A DNA stretch of 64,000 nucleotides from Candidatus Brevundimonas phytovorans (lineage in GTDB: Bacteria > Pseudomonadota > Alphaproteobacteria > Caulobacterales > Caulobacteraceae), in the NCBI GenBank assembly GCA_029203145.1, contig CP119309.1, forward strand, positions 3,125,001 to 3,189,000, written 5' to 3'. The notes beneath the pieces are model-generated. The model ran no database searches. It was not told the origin of the DNA and saw nothing but the letters and a program-made list of their open reading frames with translations. The position numbers were made by a program, and so were the translations under genes. This document shows positions 16,118 to 23,809 of the stretch, piece by piece; the stretch's first letter is position 1; each line of letters opens with the position of its first letter.

Positions 16118-17614
16118 CTAGGCCTTGCGCGGTTCGAGGGCGGGATCGGCGACTTCGAGGGCCTGTCGCGGCCAGCGGACGGTGACGCGGGCGCCGCGCG
16201 GCTGGCCCTTTTCGCCGTCGCCGGCGCCGACCGAGACCTTGCCGCCGCTGCGCTCCAGCAGGGTGCGGGCGATGAAGAAGCCCAGACCCATCCCCCCCTG
16301 GCTGGGAGCGATAGGGGCGGTGATCGGCGGCGGCGCAGTCTTGCGGCTGGCCTTGCGCGGGGCGTCCGAGGCGGCGGCGAGCTGGGCCGCCAGGGCGCGG
16401 CGGGCCTTGGTCTGAGGGCGGCTGGTCACATAGGGTTCGCCCAGGCGCGGCAGGATCTCTGAGGCGAAGCCGGGGCCGTCGTCGAGGATGTCGATCTCGA
16501 TCCAGCCGGCGTCGACGATGGCGGTGACGCGCACCCGGCTGTTGGCGAAGTCTGCGGCGTTCTCGATCAGGGTCGACAGGCCGTGGATGACCTCGGGCAG
16601 GCGGTGGACGCGCGGCACCGGCTGGCCGGGCGGGGCCTTGATCGCGGTCTGGAAGTCCAGATCGAAGCCGCGATGCGGCTCGACCACCTCTTCCAGCAGG
16701 GCCTTGAGGTCGACGTCGGCGTAGAGGGCGTCGCCGTCCTCGGGCTGGGCCGACAGCTGTTTCAGGATGTCGCGGCAACGTTCGGCCTGTTGCAGCATCA
16801 GGGCGGCGTCCTCGGCCACCGGGCTGTCGGGCGGCGAGGCGCGCAGCAGCTCCTTGGCCACCACCTGAATGGTCGCCAGCGGCGTGCCCAGCTCATGCGC
16901 GGCGGCGGCGGCCAGACCGCCCAGGGCCGCCAGTCTCTGTTCGCGTTGCAGCACGTCCTGGGTGGTGGCCAGGGCCAGTTCCAGCTTTTCGGCGTCGGCG
17001 GCCACCTTCCAGGCATAGCCCGAGGTGAACAGCACCCCGGTGGCCAGGGCCAGGCCCATGCCGAAGCGGTAAAGGCCGGGCAGAACCAGGTGCTCGTGCA
17101 GGCGCCACGGCAGGGGCAGGGACCAGGAAAAGAGGACGGCCAGGGCGATCAGGGCCATGACCCCCAGCACCAGGGCCTGACGCGAAGGCAGGGAGGCCGC
17201 CGCAATGGTCACCGGCGCGACCAGCAGCAGGCAGAAGGGGTTGTCCAGTCCGCCGGTCAGGGCCAGCAGGGTGGCCAGTTGCAGGATGTCGAAGCCTAAC
17301 TGGGCCGCCGTCTGCGGGCCGTTGGGCAGGCTGCCGTCGATGCGCCGCGCCCGCGCCATGGTGGCCAGGTTCATCACCACCCCGGCGCCGATGGTCAGCA
17401 GGCATTCCCACAAGGGCAGGGGGAAGTGCAGGGCGAAATAGGCGGTCAGGATGGCCGAGGTCTGACCCAGGATGGCCAGCCAGCGCAGCACGATCAGGGT
17501 CCGCAGAGACAGGCCGCGTCCGCGCCGGGGCCGCTCGCGCAGGGCCTCCATGGCGCCAGAGCGGCCCGCGACCTTCACGGCCTGCGACAGGGAGGGGGCT
17601 TCTGTGCTGCTCAC
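16118..17614 (-). CDS. regB: RegB/ActS-type redox sensor histidine kinase
   Basis: A 498-residue membrane kinase. About six helices span residues 40-205, including GGLDNPF (121-127), the quinone-sensing motif of RegB. The H-box AAAHELGTPLATIQ gives H240 as the autophosphorylated residue, and C280 in ERCRDILKQL matches the redox-active cysteine region of RegB. The ATPase domain carries an N-box (IENAADFANS), DDGPGF and GGMGLGFFIARTLLE; a basic Ala-rich insert lies between the last two. The start is taken as the GTG at 17614 (AGAGG upstream); the frame is open to 17842 inside senC. It is divergent from senC. Confidence 0.94.
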   Translation of the reverse strand: MSSTEAPSLSQAVKVAGRSGAMEALRERPRRGRGLSLRTLIVLRWLAILGQTSAILTAYFALHFPLPLWECLLTIGAGVVMNLATMARARRIDGSLPNGPQTAAQLGFDILQLATLLALTGGLDNPFCLLLVAPVTIAAASLPSRQALVLGVMALIALAVLFSWSLPLPWRLHEHLVLPGLYRFGMGLALATGVLFTSGYAWKVAADAEKLELALATTQDVLQREQRLAALGGLAAAAAHELGTPLATIQVVAKELLRASPPDSPVAEDAALMLQQAERCRDILKQLSAQPEDGDALYADVDLKALLEEVVEPHRGFDLDFQTAIKAPPGQPVPRVHRLPEVIHGLSTLIENAADFANSRVRVTAIVDAGWIEIDILDDGPGFASEILPRLGEPYVTSRPQTKARRALAAQLAAASDAPRKASRKTAPPPITAPIAPSQGGMGLGFFIARTLLERSGGKVSVGAGDGEKGQPRGARVTVRWPRQALEVADPALEPRKA

Positions 17615-17678
17615 GCCTCTTCTATAGACCGCGACGCTGGCGGCTGCACACCCGTCGCCGGCCTTTGAGGAGAAGTCG

Positions 17679-18311
17679 ATGCCGCGTCGTCCCGTCATTC
17701 TGTTCGCCGCCGCCTGTGCGGTCATCGCCCTGGCTCTGGGGCTGATCACCATGGTCGTGGTCAAGGGACGCGAGCAGTCGGCACAGGTGGCTGAGACCGG
17801 AACCGGCCAGCCGACCGTCGGCGGTCCCTTCACCCTGACCAATCAGGACGGACAGGTGGTCGATCAGTCGATCCTGAAGGACAAGTGGACCCTGGTCTTC
17901 TTCGGCTTCACCTACTGCCCTGACTACTGCCCGACCACGCTGGGCGTGCTGAATGCGGTGCAGGAGCGCATGGAGAACGACCTGGGCGACAAGGCCAAGG
18001 ACCTGCAGATCGTCTTCGTCAGCATTGACCCCGAGCGCGACACGCCCAAGCTGCTGAAGGATTATCTGTCGTCGGACGGCTTCCCGGACGGCGTCATCGG
18101 CCTGACCGGCACGCCGGAGCAGACGGCCCAGGTCGCCAAGGCCTACCGCGCCTTCTACCAGAAGGTCGGCGAGGGCGAGGGCTATACGATGAACCACAGC
18201 CTGACCGTTTATCTGATGGGGCCGGACGGCCAGTTCCGCAGCGCCGTGGCCCACGACCTGGGGCCGGACAAGACGGCCAAGCTGATCGAACGGGCGATGG
18301 AGCGGGGCTGA
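17679..18311 (+). CDS. senC: SCO1/SenC/PrrC copper chaperone
   Basis: A 210-residue membrane-anchored thioredoxin-fold protein. One N-terminal helix (7-28) anchors it in the inner membrane; the periplasmic domain has the copper ligands C80-PDY-C84 and H173 in MNHSLTVYL. It helps build the CuA or CuB centre of cytochrome oxidase. GAGGAGA precedes the ATG. In purple bacteria, senC/prrC sits beside regB and regA and affects their signalling, so its divergent position here suggests the same link between oxidase assembly and redox sensing. Confidence 0.94.
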   Translation: MPRRPVILFAAACAVIALALGLITMVVVKGREQSAQVAETGTGQPTVGGPFTLTNQDGQVVDQSILKDKWTLVFFGFTYCPDYCPTTLGVLNAVQERMENDLGDKAKDLQIVFVSIDPERDTPKLLKDYLSSDGFPDGVIGLTGTPEQTAQVAKAYRAFYQKVGEGEGYTMNHSLTVYLMGPDGQFRSAVAHDLGPDKTAKLIERAMERG

Positions 18312-18367
18312 TCACCTTTCCCTGATCAGGGGCGACCCTGGTCTGTTTTGCCTCGGAAAGCGTTATA

Positions 18368-18382
18368 TGCTGCACTGCCGCA
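18368..18382. promoter_or_regulatory. Possible PhaR-type operator, two TGCNGCA units
   Basis: TGCTGCA-C-TGCCGCA lies 25 bases before the PHB depolymerase start. PhaR regulators of PHB genes bind TGC/GCA-rich sites in other alphaproteobacteria, but the exact consensus differs between groups, so this is suggestive only. Confidence 0.3.
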
Positions 18383-18407
18383 TCGGCGGGGGCCGCATCG
18401 GGGTTTC

Positions 18408-19688
18408 ATGCTCTACGCATTTCACGAACTCGCCTATCATTCGGCGACGCCGTTCCGGATCGGGGCCCAGATGGCCCGCCAGTTCTGGACGTCGCCTTTC
18501 AATCCGGCCTCGGACACGGCCATCGGTCGCACGGCCTACGCCTCGGCCGAGGTGTTCGAGAGCCTGACGCGGCGCTACGGCAAGCCCGCCTGGGGCTTGG
18601 AGACCATCGACATCGACGGCCATGTCGTGCGCACGACGGAGCAGGTCGTCTGGTCATCCCCCTGGTGTCGGCTGGTCCGGTTCAAGCGCGACGCAGGCGA
18701 CCTGAAGAAGGCGGGCAAGGCGCTTGAGGCGCCCGCCGTCCTGATCGTCGCTCCCCTGTCGGGTCACTACGCCACCCTGTTGCGCGGCACGGTCGAGGGC
18801 TTCCTGCAGGACCACGACGTCTATGTCGCCGACTGGGAGAACGCCCGTCAGGTGCCGGTGCTGGAAGGCCGCTTCGACTTCTACGACTATATCGACCATG
18901 TCCGGGCGATGCTGACGGCCATCGGCCCACGCGCCCACGTCGTCGGCGTCTGCCAGCCGGGACCGCCGGTGCTGGCGGCCTGCGCCGTCATGGCGGCCGA
19001 GAACGACCCGAACCGGCCCGCCTCCATGACCTTCATGGGCTCGCCCATCGACGCCCGCCTGTCGCCGACGGTGACCAACCAGCTGGCTGAGGCCAAGCCC
19101 TTCGCCTGGTTCAGGTCGAACATGATCCACACCGTCCCCTGGCCCTATCCGGGCTTTGGGCGGCGGGTCTATCCGGGCTTTGTCCAGCTCTACAGCTTCA
19201 TGTCGATGAACGAGGACAAGCACGTCGACGCCCATCGCCGCTACTTCGAGAGCCTGGTCGATGGGGACGGCGACGGGGTCGAGAAGCACGAGCAGTTCTA
19301 CGACGAATACCTGTCGGTTCTGGACCTGACCGAGGAATTCTATCTCCAGACCATCGACATCGTCTTCCAGCAGCATCTGCTGACGCGCGGTCTGTTGGAG
19401 CACAGAGGCCAGCGCGTCGATCTGTCCGCCATCACCGACATCGGCCTGGCCACGGTCGAGGGCGAGAAGGATGACATCTCCGGCGTAGGCCAGACCCAGG
19501 CCGCGCACGGCCTGACGCCCCACATCCCTGACGACCGCCGCCTGCTCTACGTCCAGCCGGGCGTGGGTCATTACGGCGTCTTCAACGGCCGCCGCTTCCG
19601 CGACGAGATCTATCCGCGCGTGCGCGACTTCATCGCCCAGAACGAGAGCCTGAGTGCAGTATCGGAACGGTCAGCGGCTGCCGCTTGA
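18408..19688 (+). CDS. phaZ: Intracellular polyhydroxyalkanoate depolymerase
   Basis: A 426-residue intracellular PHB depolymerase of the PhaZ1 type, which breaks down amorphous storage granules. The catalytic cysteine is C182 in VVGVCQPGPP, almost the same position as in Ralstonia PhaZ1; D and H of the triad are probably in the later DDISG and GVGHYG segments. The N-terminus MLYAFHELAYHSATPFR is typical, so the ATG at 18408 is preferred to one 60 bases upstream. Its last 35 bases overlap the next gene. The 3-hydroxybutyryl-CoA dehydrogenase at 34 kb may act in the same carbon pool, though far away. Confidence 0.92.
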   Translation: MLYAFHELAYHSATPFRIGAQMARQFWTSPFNPASDTAIGRTAYASAEVFESLTRRYGKPAWGLETIDIDGHVVRTTEQVVWSSPWCRLVRFKRDAGDLKKAGKALEAPAVLIVAPLSGHYATLLRGTVEGFLQDHDVYVADWENARQVPVLEGRFDFYDYIDHVRAMLTAIGPRAHVVGVCQPGPPVLAACAVMAAENDPNRPASMTFMGSPIDARLSPTVTNQLAEAKPFAWFRSNMIHTVPWPYPGFGRRVYPGFVQLYSFMSMNEDKHVDAHRRYFESLVDGDGDGVEKHEQFYDEYLSVLDLTEEFYLQTIDIVFQQHLLTRGLLEHRGQRVDLSAITDIGLATVEGEKDDISGVGQTQAAHGLTPHIPDDRRLLYVQPGVGHYGVFNGRRFRDEIYPRVRDFIAQNESLSAVSERSAAAA

Positions 19689-20367
19689 GGGCGGGGGCGC
19701 CCTTCGCCTGTCGGTGAACCCGCGGGCGCGTAGGCTGTCGATCCGCATCGACGCCCGCGCCGGCGAAGCCGTGGCCGTGGCCCCGTCCGAGCGGCGTCTG
19801 GGCGAGGTGGTGGCCTTTGCGCGCAGCAAGTCGGAGTGGATCGCTGACCGGCTGGCCGCGCGGGTCGCGGGTTCGCCTCTGGAGCCCGGCGCGACCGTTT
19901 CCTGGCTGGGGCGGAGCGTGCGGCTGGAAGCGGTCGGCGGGGCGGGCGCGGCGCGTCTGATCGAGACGGCGGACGGGCCGGTGATCCGCTCGGGCGGCGA
20001 GGGCGAGGCCTTCTCGCGCCGGGTCGAGAACTGGTTCAAGCGGGCGGCGCGCGCCTTTCTGGTCGAGCGCACCGAGGTCCATCTGGCCGCGCTAGGCCAG
20101 AAGCCGGTCAAGGTGTCGATCGTCGACACCCGTTCGCGCTGGGGGTCGTGCAGCCCGCACAATCGCTCGATCCGCTATTCCTGGCGCGTGATCATGGCCC
20201 CATCCGAGGTGGCCGACTACCTCGCCGCGCACGAGGTCGCCCACCTGGTCCACGCCGACCACAGCCCGGCCTATTGGGCGGTGGTGCACCGGCTGGTCGG
20301 CGACCATCGCCCGTTCCGCCAGTGGCTGCGCGACCACGGCGCGGGCCTGCACGCCGTGGGGCGATAG
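19654..20367 (+). CDS. YgjP-like M48 (SprT-type) zinc metallopeptidase
   Basis: A 237-residue protein of the YgjP/DUF45 family. The N-terminus RLSVNPRARRLSIRID and central VKVSIVDTRSRWGSCS are family hallmarks. The zinc site is HEVAH at residues 193-197, followed by HSPAYWAVV, where a Glu is more usual. The start is a GTG inside the end of phaZ (35-base overlap), implying translational coupling. YgjP proteins often sit near type I restriction genes, but not here, and no substrate is established. Confidence 0.88.
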   Translation: MQYRNGQRLPLEGGGALRLSVNPRARRLSIRIDARAGEAVAVAPSERRLGEVVAFARSKSEWIADRLAARVAGSPLEPGATVSWLGRSVRLEAVGGAGAARLIETADGPVIRSGGEGEAFSRRVENWFKRAARAFLVERTEVHLAALGQKPVKVSIVDTRSRWGSCSPHNRSIRYSWRVIMAPSEVADYLAAHEVAHLVHADHSPAYWAVVHRLVGDHRPFRQWLRDHGAGLHAVGR

Positions 20368-20384
20368 GGCGGCCCTTCCTTTTC

Positions 20385-20531
20385 CGTCATCCTCCGGCAA
20401 GCGGCGCAGCCGCGCAGACCGGGGGACCCAGCGGCGCCCGTCAGGCGAAAAGGGACACGCGCGACGCTGGAAGTTCGCCTTCGGCGCCGCTGGGTTCCCC
20501 GATCTCCGCTTCGCTTCGTCGGAGAATGACG
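20385..20531. repeat. Inverted repeat between ygjP-like gene and mrcA
   Basis: The ends CGTCAT..CTCCG and CGGAG.ATGACG are inverted, and an inner pair ACCCAGCGGCGCC / GGCGCCGCTGGGT follows the same layout. The 147-base element fills the gap between two convergent genes. The architecture (CGTCATCCTCCG outer, GACCCAG inner) recalls the CTTTGGCTTC family but the centre differs. Confidence 0.7.
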
Positions 20532-20535
20532 AACT

Positions 20536-22614
20536 CTAGAAGAACACCGCCTCGGGCTTCTTCTCGCTGCGCGGGGCCTCCTTGGGCGCAGGCTGGGGCG
20601 AGGTGGGGCGGATGACCGGCTGATCATTGGGCAGGGGCGCGGGGGGCGGCAGGGGCTGGCCGTCGACGATGGCCGGGCCGGGTTCGCCGTCCGTGGGTTG
20701 GGCGTAGGGGTCTTGCACCTGACCCATCATGTCGCCGACGGGATCGGGCGCGACCCAGCCTTCGGGCAGGGGCGGGCCGTTGGGGATGGGCTGGACCGCC
20801 AGTTTGGGCAGGGCCGCCTCCATGAAGCCGCGCCAGATGGCGGCGGGCGACGAGCCGCCGGTCACGCCGCGCATGGCCTTGTTGTCGTCCTTGCCGACCC
20901 AGACGGCGGCGACGAAGCCGCCGGTGTAGCCGACGAACCAGGCGTCCTTGTAGTCCGAGGTGGTGCCGGTCTTGCCGGCGATGTCGCGCCCGCCGATGGC
21001 CGCCGACCGGCCGCTGCCCGAGGTGATCACGCCGCGCAGCATTTGGTTCATGTAGTAGAGCGACGGGTTGTTGATGGCCTGGCCGCTCTCGCCCGTGCCG
21101 TGGCTGTAGATGACGCGGCCCGAGGGGGTGCGGATGCGGCTGATGCCATAGGCCTCGACCCGCTTGCCGCCGTTGGCGAAGGCGTCATAGGCTTGGGCCA
21201 TCTCCAGCGGGCTGACCTCGACGGCGCCGAGCGCCATCGACGGCTGCAGGCCGATCTCGCTGGTGATGCCGAGGCGACGCGCGGCGCGGGCCACGCTGTC
21301 ACGACCGACCTGATCGGCGACATAGGCGGCGACGGTATTGGTCGACTGGGCCACCGCTTGAGCCAGGGTCATCTGGCCCGAGAAGTTGCCGGAATAGTTC
21401 TTCGGCGACCATCCGCCGATGGTCACGGGCTGGTCCACGACCGGGGTGGTCGGGGTGTAGCCGGCCTCGACCGCCGCCAGATAGACGAAGGGCTTCCACG
21501 CCGAGCCGGCCTGACGGCGGGCGTCGACGGCGCGGTTGAACTGGCTGTCGGCGTAGGAGCCGCCGCCGATCATGGCGCGGACCCGGCCTTCGCCGTCCAG
21601 CGCCACCAGGGCCGCCTGTTCGACGCCCCGGCCCTTGTCGCGGTCCAGGATGCGGCGCACGGCGCGCTCGGCGTCGGTCTGCAACGTCAGGTCGAGGGTG
21701 GTCTCGACCACCATGTCCTCGGTCGGTTCGCCGACCAGGCCGCGGATCTGCTTGTCCAGCCAGTCGATGAAGTACTGGGCGTGCTGGCTGGCGAGGGTGC
21801 GCGACACGCGGACCGGCTCGGCCACGGCGGCGTCGCGCTGGGCCGGGGTGATGACGCCGGCCTCGACCATTTCATTGAGGACGACGGTGGCGCGGGTGGC
21901 GGCGCGCTCGCTCTCGGACACGGGCGAGTAGCGCGACGGGGCTTTCAGCAAACCAGCCAGAAGGGCGGATTCGCCGACCGTCAGCTTGTCCGCGCTCTTG
22001 TCGAAGTAGCGCTGCGAGGCCGCCTCGATGCCATAGGCGCCAGCGCCGAAATAGACCCGGTTCAGATAGAGGGCGAGGATCTCTTTCTTGGTGAACTTCA
22101 TCTCCAGCCAGACGGCCAGCATCAGTTCCTGAACCTTGCGCTTCATGTTCTGATCGGGCGTCAGGAACAGGTTCTTGGCCAGCTGCTGGGTGATGGTCGA
22201 GCCGCCCTGGACCACGCGCCCGGCCTTGAGGTTCAGGGCCATGGCCCGGCTCATGCCGATGGGGTCGAAGCCGGGGTGGTGATAGAAGCGGCGGTCCTCG
22301 ATGGCGACGAAGGCGGCGGGGACATAGTCGGGCAGGGCGTCCAGATCGACCGGCGGGGCCATCTGCGTGCCGCGCACCGCGATCAGGGCCCCGGAGCGGT
22401 CCAGATAGGTGATCGAGGGCTGCCGCTCGACGTCGTAAAGCGTCGAGGTGTCAGGCAGGTCGCGCGCGAAGACGGCGAAGAAGACCACAGCGAAGATCAG
22501 GCCCCAGACGGCCAGAACCGCGCCCCAATAGAAGAGGTTGCCGAGGAAGGACCGGCGCGGCTTCTTGCCGCCGCCCTGCTCATTGCGGTCAGGTCCGCCG
22601 TCTTTACGCGCCAT
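20536..22614 (-). CDS. mrcA: Penicillin-binding protein 1A-type, glycosyltransferase/transpeptidase
   Basis: A 692-residue class A PBP that polymerises and cross-links peptidoglycan in the periplasm. After a basic cytoplasmic stretch, one helix (28-50) anchors it. The GT51 domain has EDRRFYHHPG with catalytic E106 and GGSTITQQ (137-144). The transpeptidase has S371-AW-K374, STN (424-426) and KTG (548-550). A Pro-rich tail of about 90 residues ends the protein. At 692 residues it lacks the large insert of E. coli PBP1A. Its upstream region can form nested hairpins. Confidence 0.96.
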   Translation of the reverse strand: MARKDGGPDRNEQGGGKKPRRSFLGNLFYWGAVLAVWGLIFAVVFFAVFARDLPDTSTLYDVERQPSITYLDRSGALIAVRGTQMAPPVDLDALPDYVPAAFVAIEDRRFYHHPGFDPIGMSRAMALNLKAGRVVQGGSTITQQLAKNLFLTPDQNMKRKVQELMLAVWLEMKFTKKEILALYLNRVYFGAGAYGIEAASQRYFDKSADKLTVGESALLAGLLKAPSRYSPVSESERAATRATVVLNEMVEAGVITPAQRDAAVAEPVRVSRTLASQHAQYFIDWLDKQIRGLVGEPTEDMVVETTLDLTLQTDAERAVRRILDRDKGRGVEQAALVALDGEGRVRAMIGGGSYADSQFNRAVDARRQAGSAWKPFVYLAAVEAGYTPTTPVVDQPVTIGGWSPKNYSGNFSGQMTLAQAVAQSTNTVAAYVADQVGRDSVARAARRLGITSEIGLQPSMALGAVEVSPLEMAQAYDAFANGGKRVEAYGISRIRTPSGRVIYSHGTGESGQAINNPSLYYMNQMLRGVITSGSGRSAAIGGRDIAGKTGTTSDYKDAWFVGYTGGFVAAVWVGKDDNKAMRGVTGGSSPAAIWRGFMEAALPKLAVQPIPNGPPLPEGWVAPDPVGDMMGQVQDPYAQPTDGEPGPAIVDGQPLPPPAPLPNDQPVIRPTSPQPAPKEAPRSEKKPEAVFF

Positions 22615-22631
22615 GAAAGTCCCTCTTGCAG

Positions 22632-22716
22632 CGGCGTGACCCTAGAGCGAAATCGGCAGGGACGCGACAGCGTCCAAACTCAGATATTCGCGCAAGCAAG
22701 ATGCCGGGTCACGCCG
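22632..22716 (-). promoter_or_regulatory. Structured leader upstream of mrcA
   Basis: Perfect 11-base inverted arms CGGCGTGACCC (22632-22642) and GGGTCACGCCG (22706-22716) enclose a second perfect hairpin, GGACGC / GCGTCC (22660-22675). The lower arm lies about 17 bases before the mrcA ATG, close to its AGAGGGA ribosome site. It could be a regulatory leader or an operator pair. Confidence 0.5.
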
Positions 22717-22759
22717 CCGTAGAAAACGCCGTCGTTTCTAATCACAGGAGCGTGAGGAC

Positions 22760-23689
22760 TTATTTCGCCGAAAGAAAGGCGTCCAGATCACCGTAAAAGG
22801 CCGTCGGCTGGTCCAGCATGATGAAGTGGGCGCTGTCGTCGATGCGCTTCAGCCTGGCGTTCGGCAGGTTGGCGAATGACATCTGATAGATGGCGTCGGT
22901 GATGGCGTCGGTCATGCGCGGGTCGTTGAACTTCACGTAGAGGACTTCGGTCGGGGCGGTGATCTTGCCCAGTTCCGGGCGCAGATCGGTGACGATCAGC
23001 TCGCGGAAGGCGGCGGCCGAGACCTGCTGGTCGCTGTTTTCGGTGTCCTGCAGCGGGCCGGAGCGGGCGGCCTCGGTCTTGATCATGGCGGTGACGGCGG
23101 CGCGGGCCTGGGTCAGGTACTGGTCGCGGGGCGCGGTCGACTGGGCGGTGAAGACCTGATCGGCGACGGGGGCGACGCTTTCCGCCGTGGTTCCGGGCGG
23201 GCCGAACATGGCGCCCATGAAGGGGATCATGTCCACGACCATCAGCTTGCCGACCAGATCGGGATGCCGCGCGGCCAGCATCAGACCCATGGTCCCGCCC
23301 ATCGAGTGGCCGACGACGGCGGGCTTTTGCAGGCCCTGTTCACGGATGTAGCGGGCGATCTCCTCGGCCACCGGGGCGGCGACCGGGCCGCTCGCATTGC
23401 CCTTGGCCGGCGCGCCGGCGAAGCCTTGAACATGGATGCGGTGGACACGGTAGCGGTCCCCCAGATGATCGACCACGCCCTGCCAGATCTCGGGCGAGGA
23501 CGACAGGCCAGGGATGAGGATCAGGTCAGGTGCGCCTTCAGGGCCGTCGACGCGAACGTGGAGGCGGTCCGAGGCGAAGGCGGCGTGGGCGTGGCCGGCG
23601 GCATGATTGGTGTGACCGTCCTGGGCCTGGGCGGCCAGGGGCGAGGCCAGGACCAGAAGGGCGGCGGCGATGGCGATGCGATGGTTCAT
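22760..23689 (-). CDS. Secreted alpha/beta hydrolase
   Basis: A 309-residue exported hydrolase. A signal peptide ends near AAQAQ (residue 23), followed by a His-rich linker (HTNHAAGHAHA) that could bind metal. The nucleophile is S129 in GHSMGG, and the catalytic His is in DSAHFIMLDQP close to the C-terminus. The fold resembles esterase/lactonase-type members; the substrate is unknown. It is divergent from the Rieske oxygenase gene across 120 bases that hold an AT-rich palindrome. Confidence 0.88.
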   Translation of the reverse strand: MNHRIAIAAALLVLASPLAAQAQDGHTNHAAGHAHAAFASDRLHVRVDGPEGAPDLILIPGLSSSPEIWQGVVDHLGDRYRVHRIHVQGFAGAPAKGNASGPVAAPVAEEIARYIREQGLQKPAVVGHSMGGTMGLMLAARHPDLVGKLMVVDMIPFMGAMFGPPGTTAESVAPVADQVFTAQSTAPRDQYLTQARAAVTAMIKTEAARSGPLQDTENSDQQVSAAAFRELIVTDLRPELGKITAPTEVLYVKFNDPRMTDAITDAIYQMSFANLPNARLKRIDDSAHFIMLDQPTAFYGDLDAFLSAK

Positions 23690-23730
23690 GGCGTGGCTCC
23701 CCGAAAGATGATCTTCGAACTAGATGACCG

Positions 23731-23747
23731 ACTTTATGATGTAAAGT
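23731..23747. promoter_or_regulatory. AT-rich palindrome between hydrolase and Rieske genes
   Basis: ACTTTA-TGATG-TAAAGT is a 17-base inverted repeat in otherwise very GC-rich DNA, placed 42 bases before the hydrolase start and 63 before the Rieske start. Its shape suits a dimeric repressor acting on both genes; no regulator can be named. Confidence 0.45.
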
Positions 23748-23809
23748 TCTTTTTGTGACCCATCATCGACCCCGACGACACGAGCGGCGTCTCTTGATAG
23801 AGAGGCGGG

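Noticed and set aside
20531..20545. A second GAAC-N7-GAAC, matching the SOS box pattern
   Set aside because: It overlaps the 3' end of mrcA and lies downstream of both neighbouring genes. One or two such matches are expected by chance in 64 kb.
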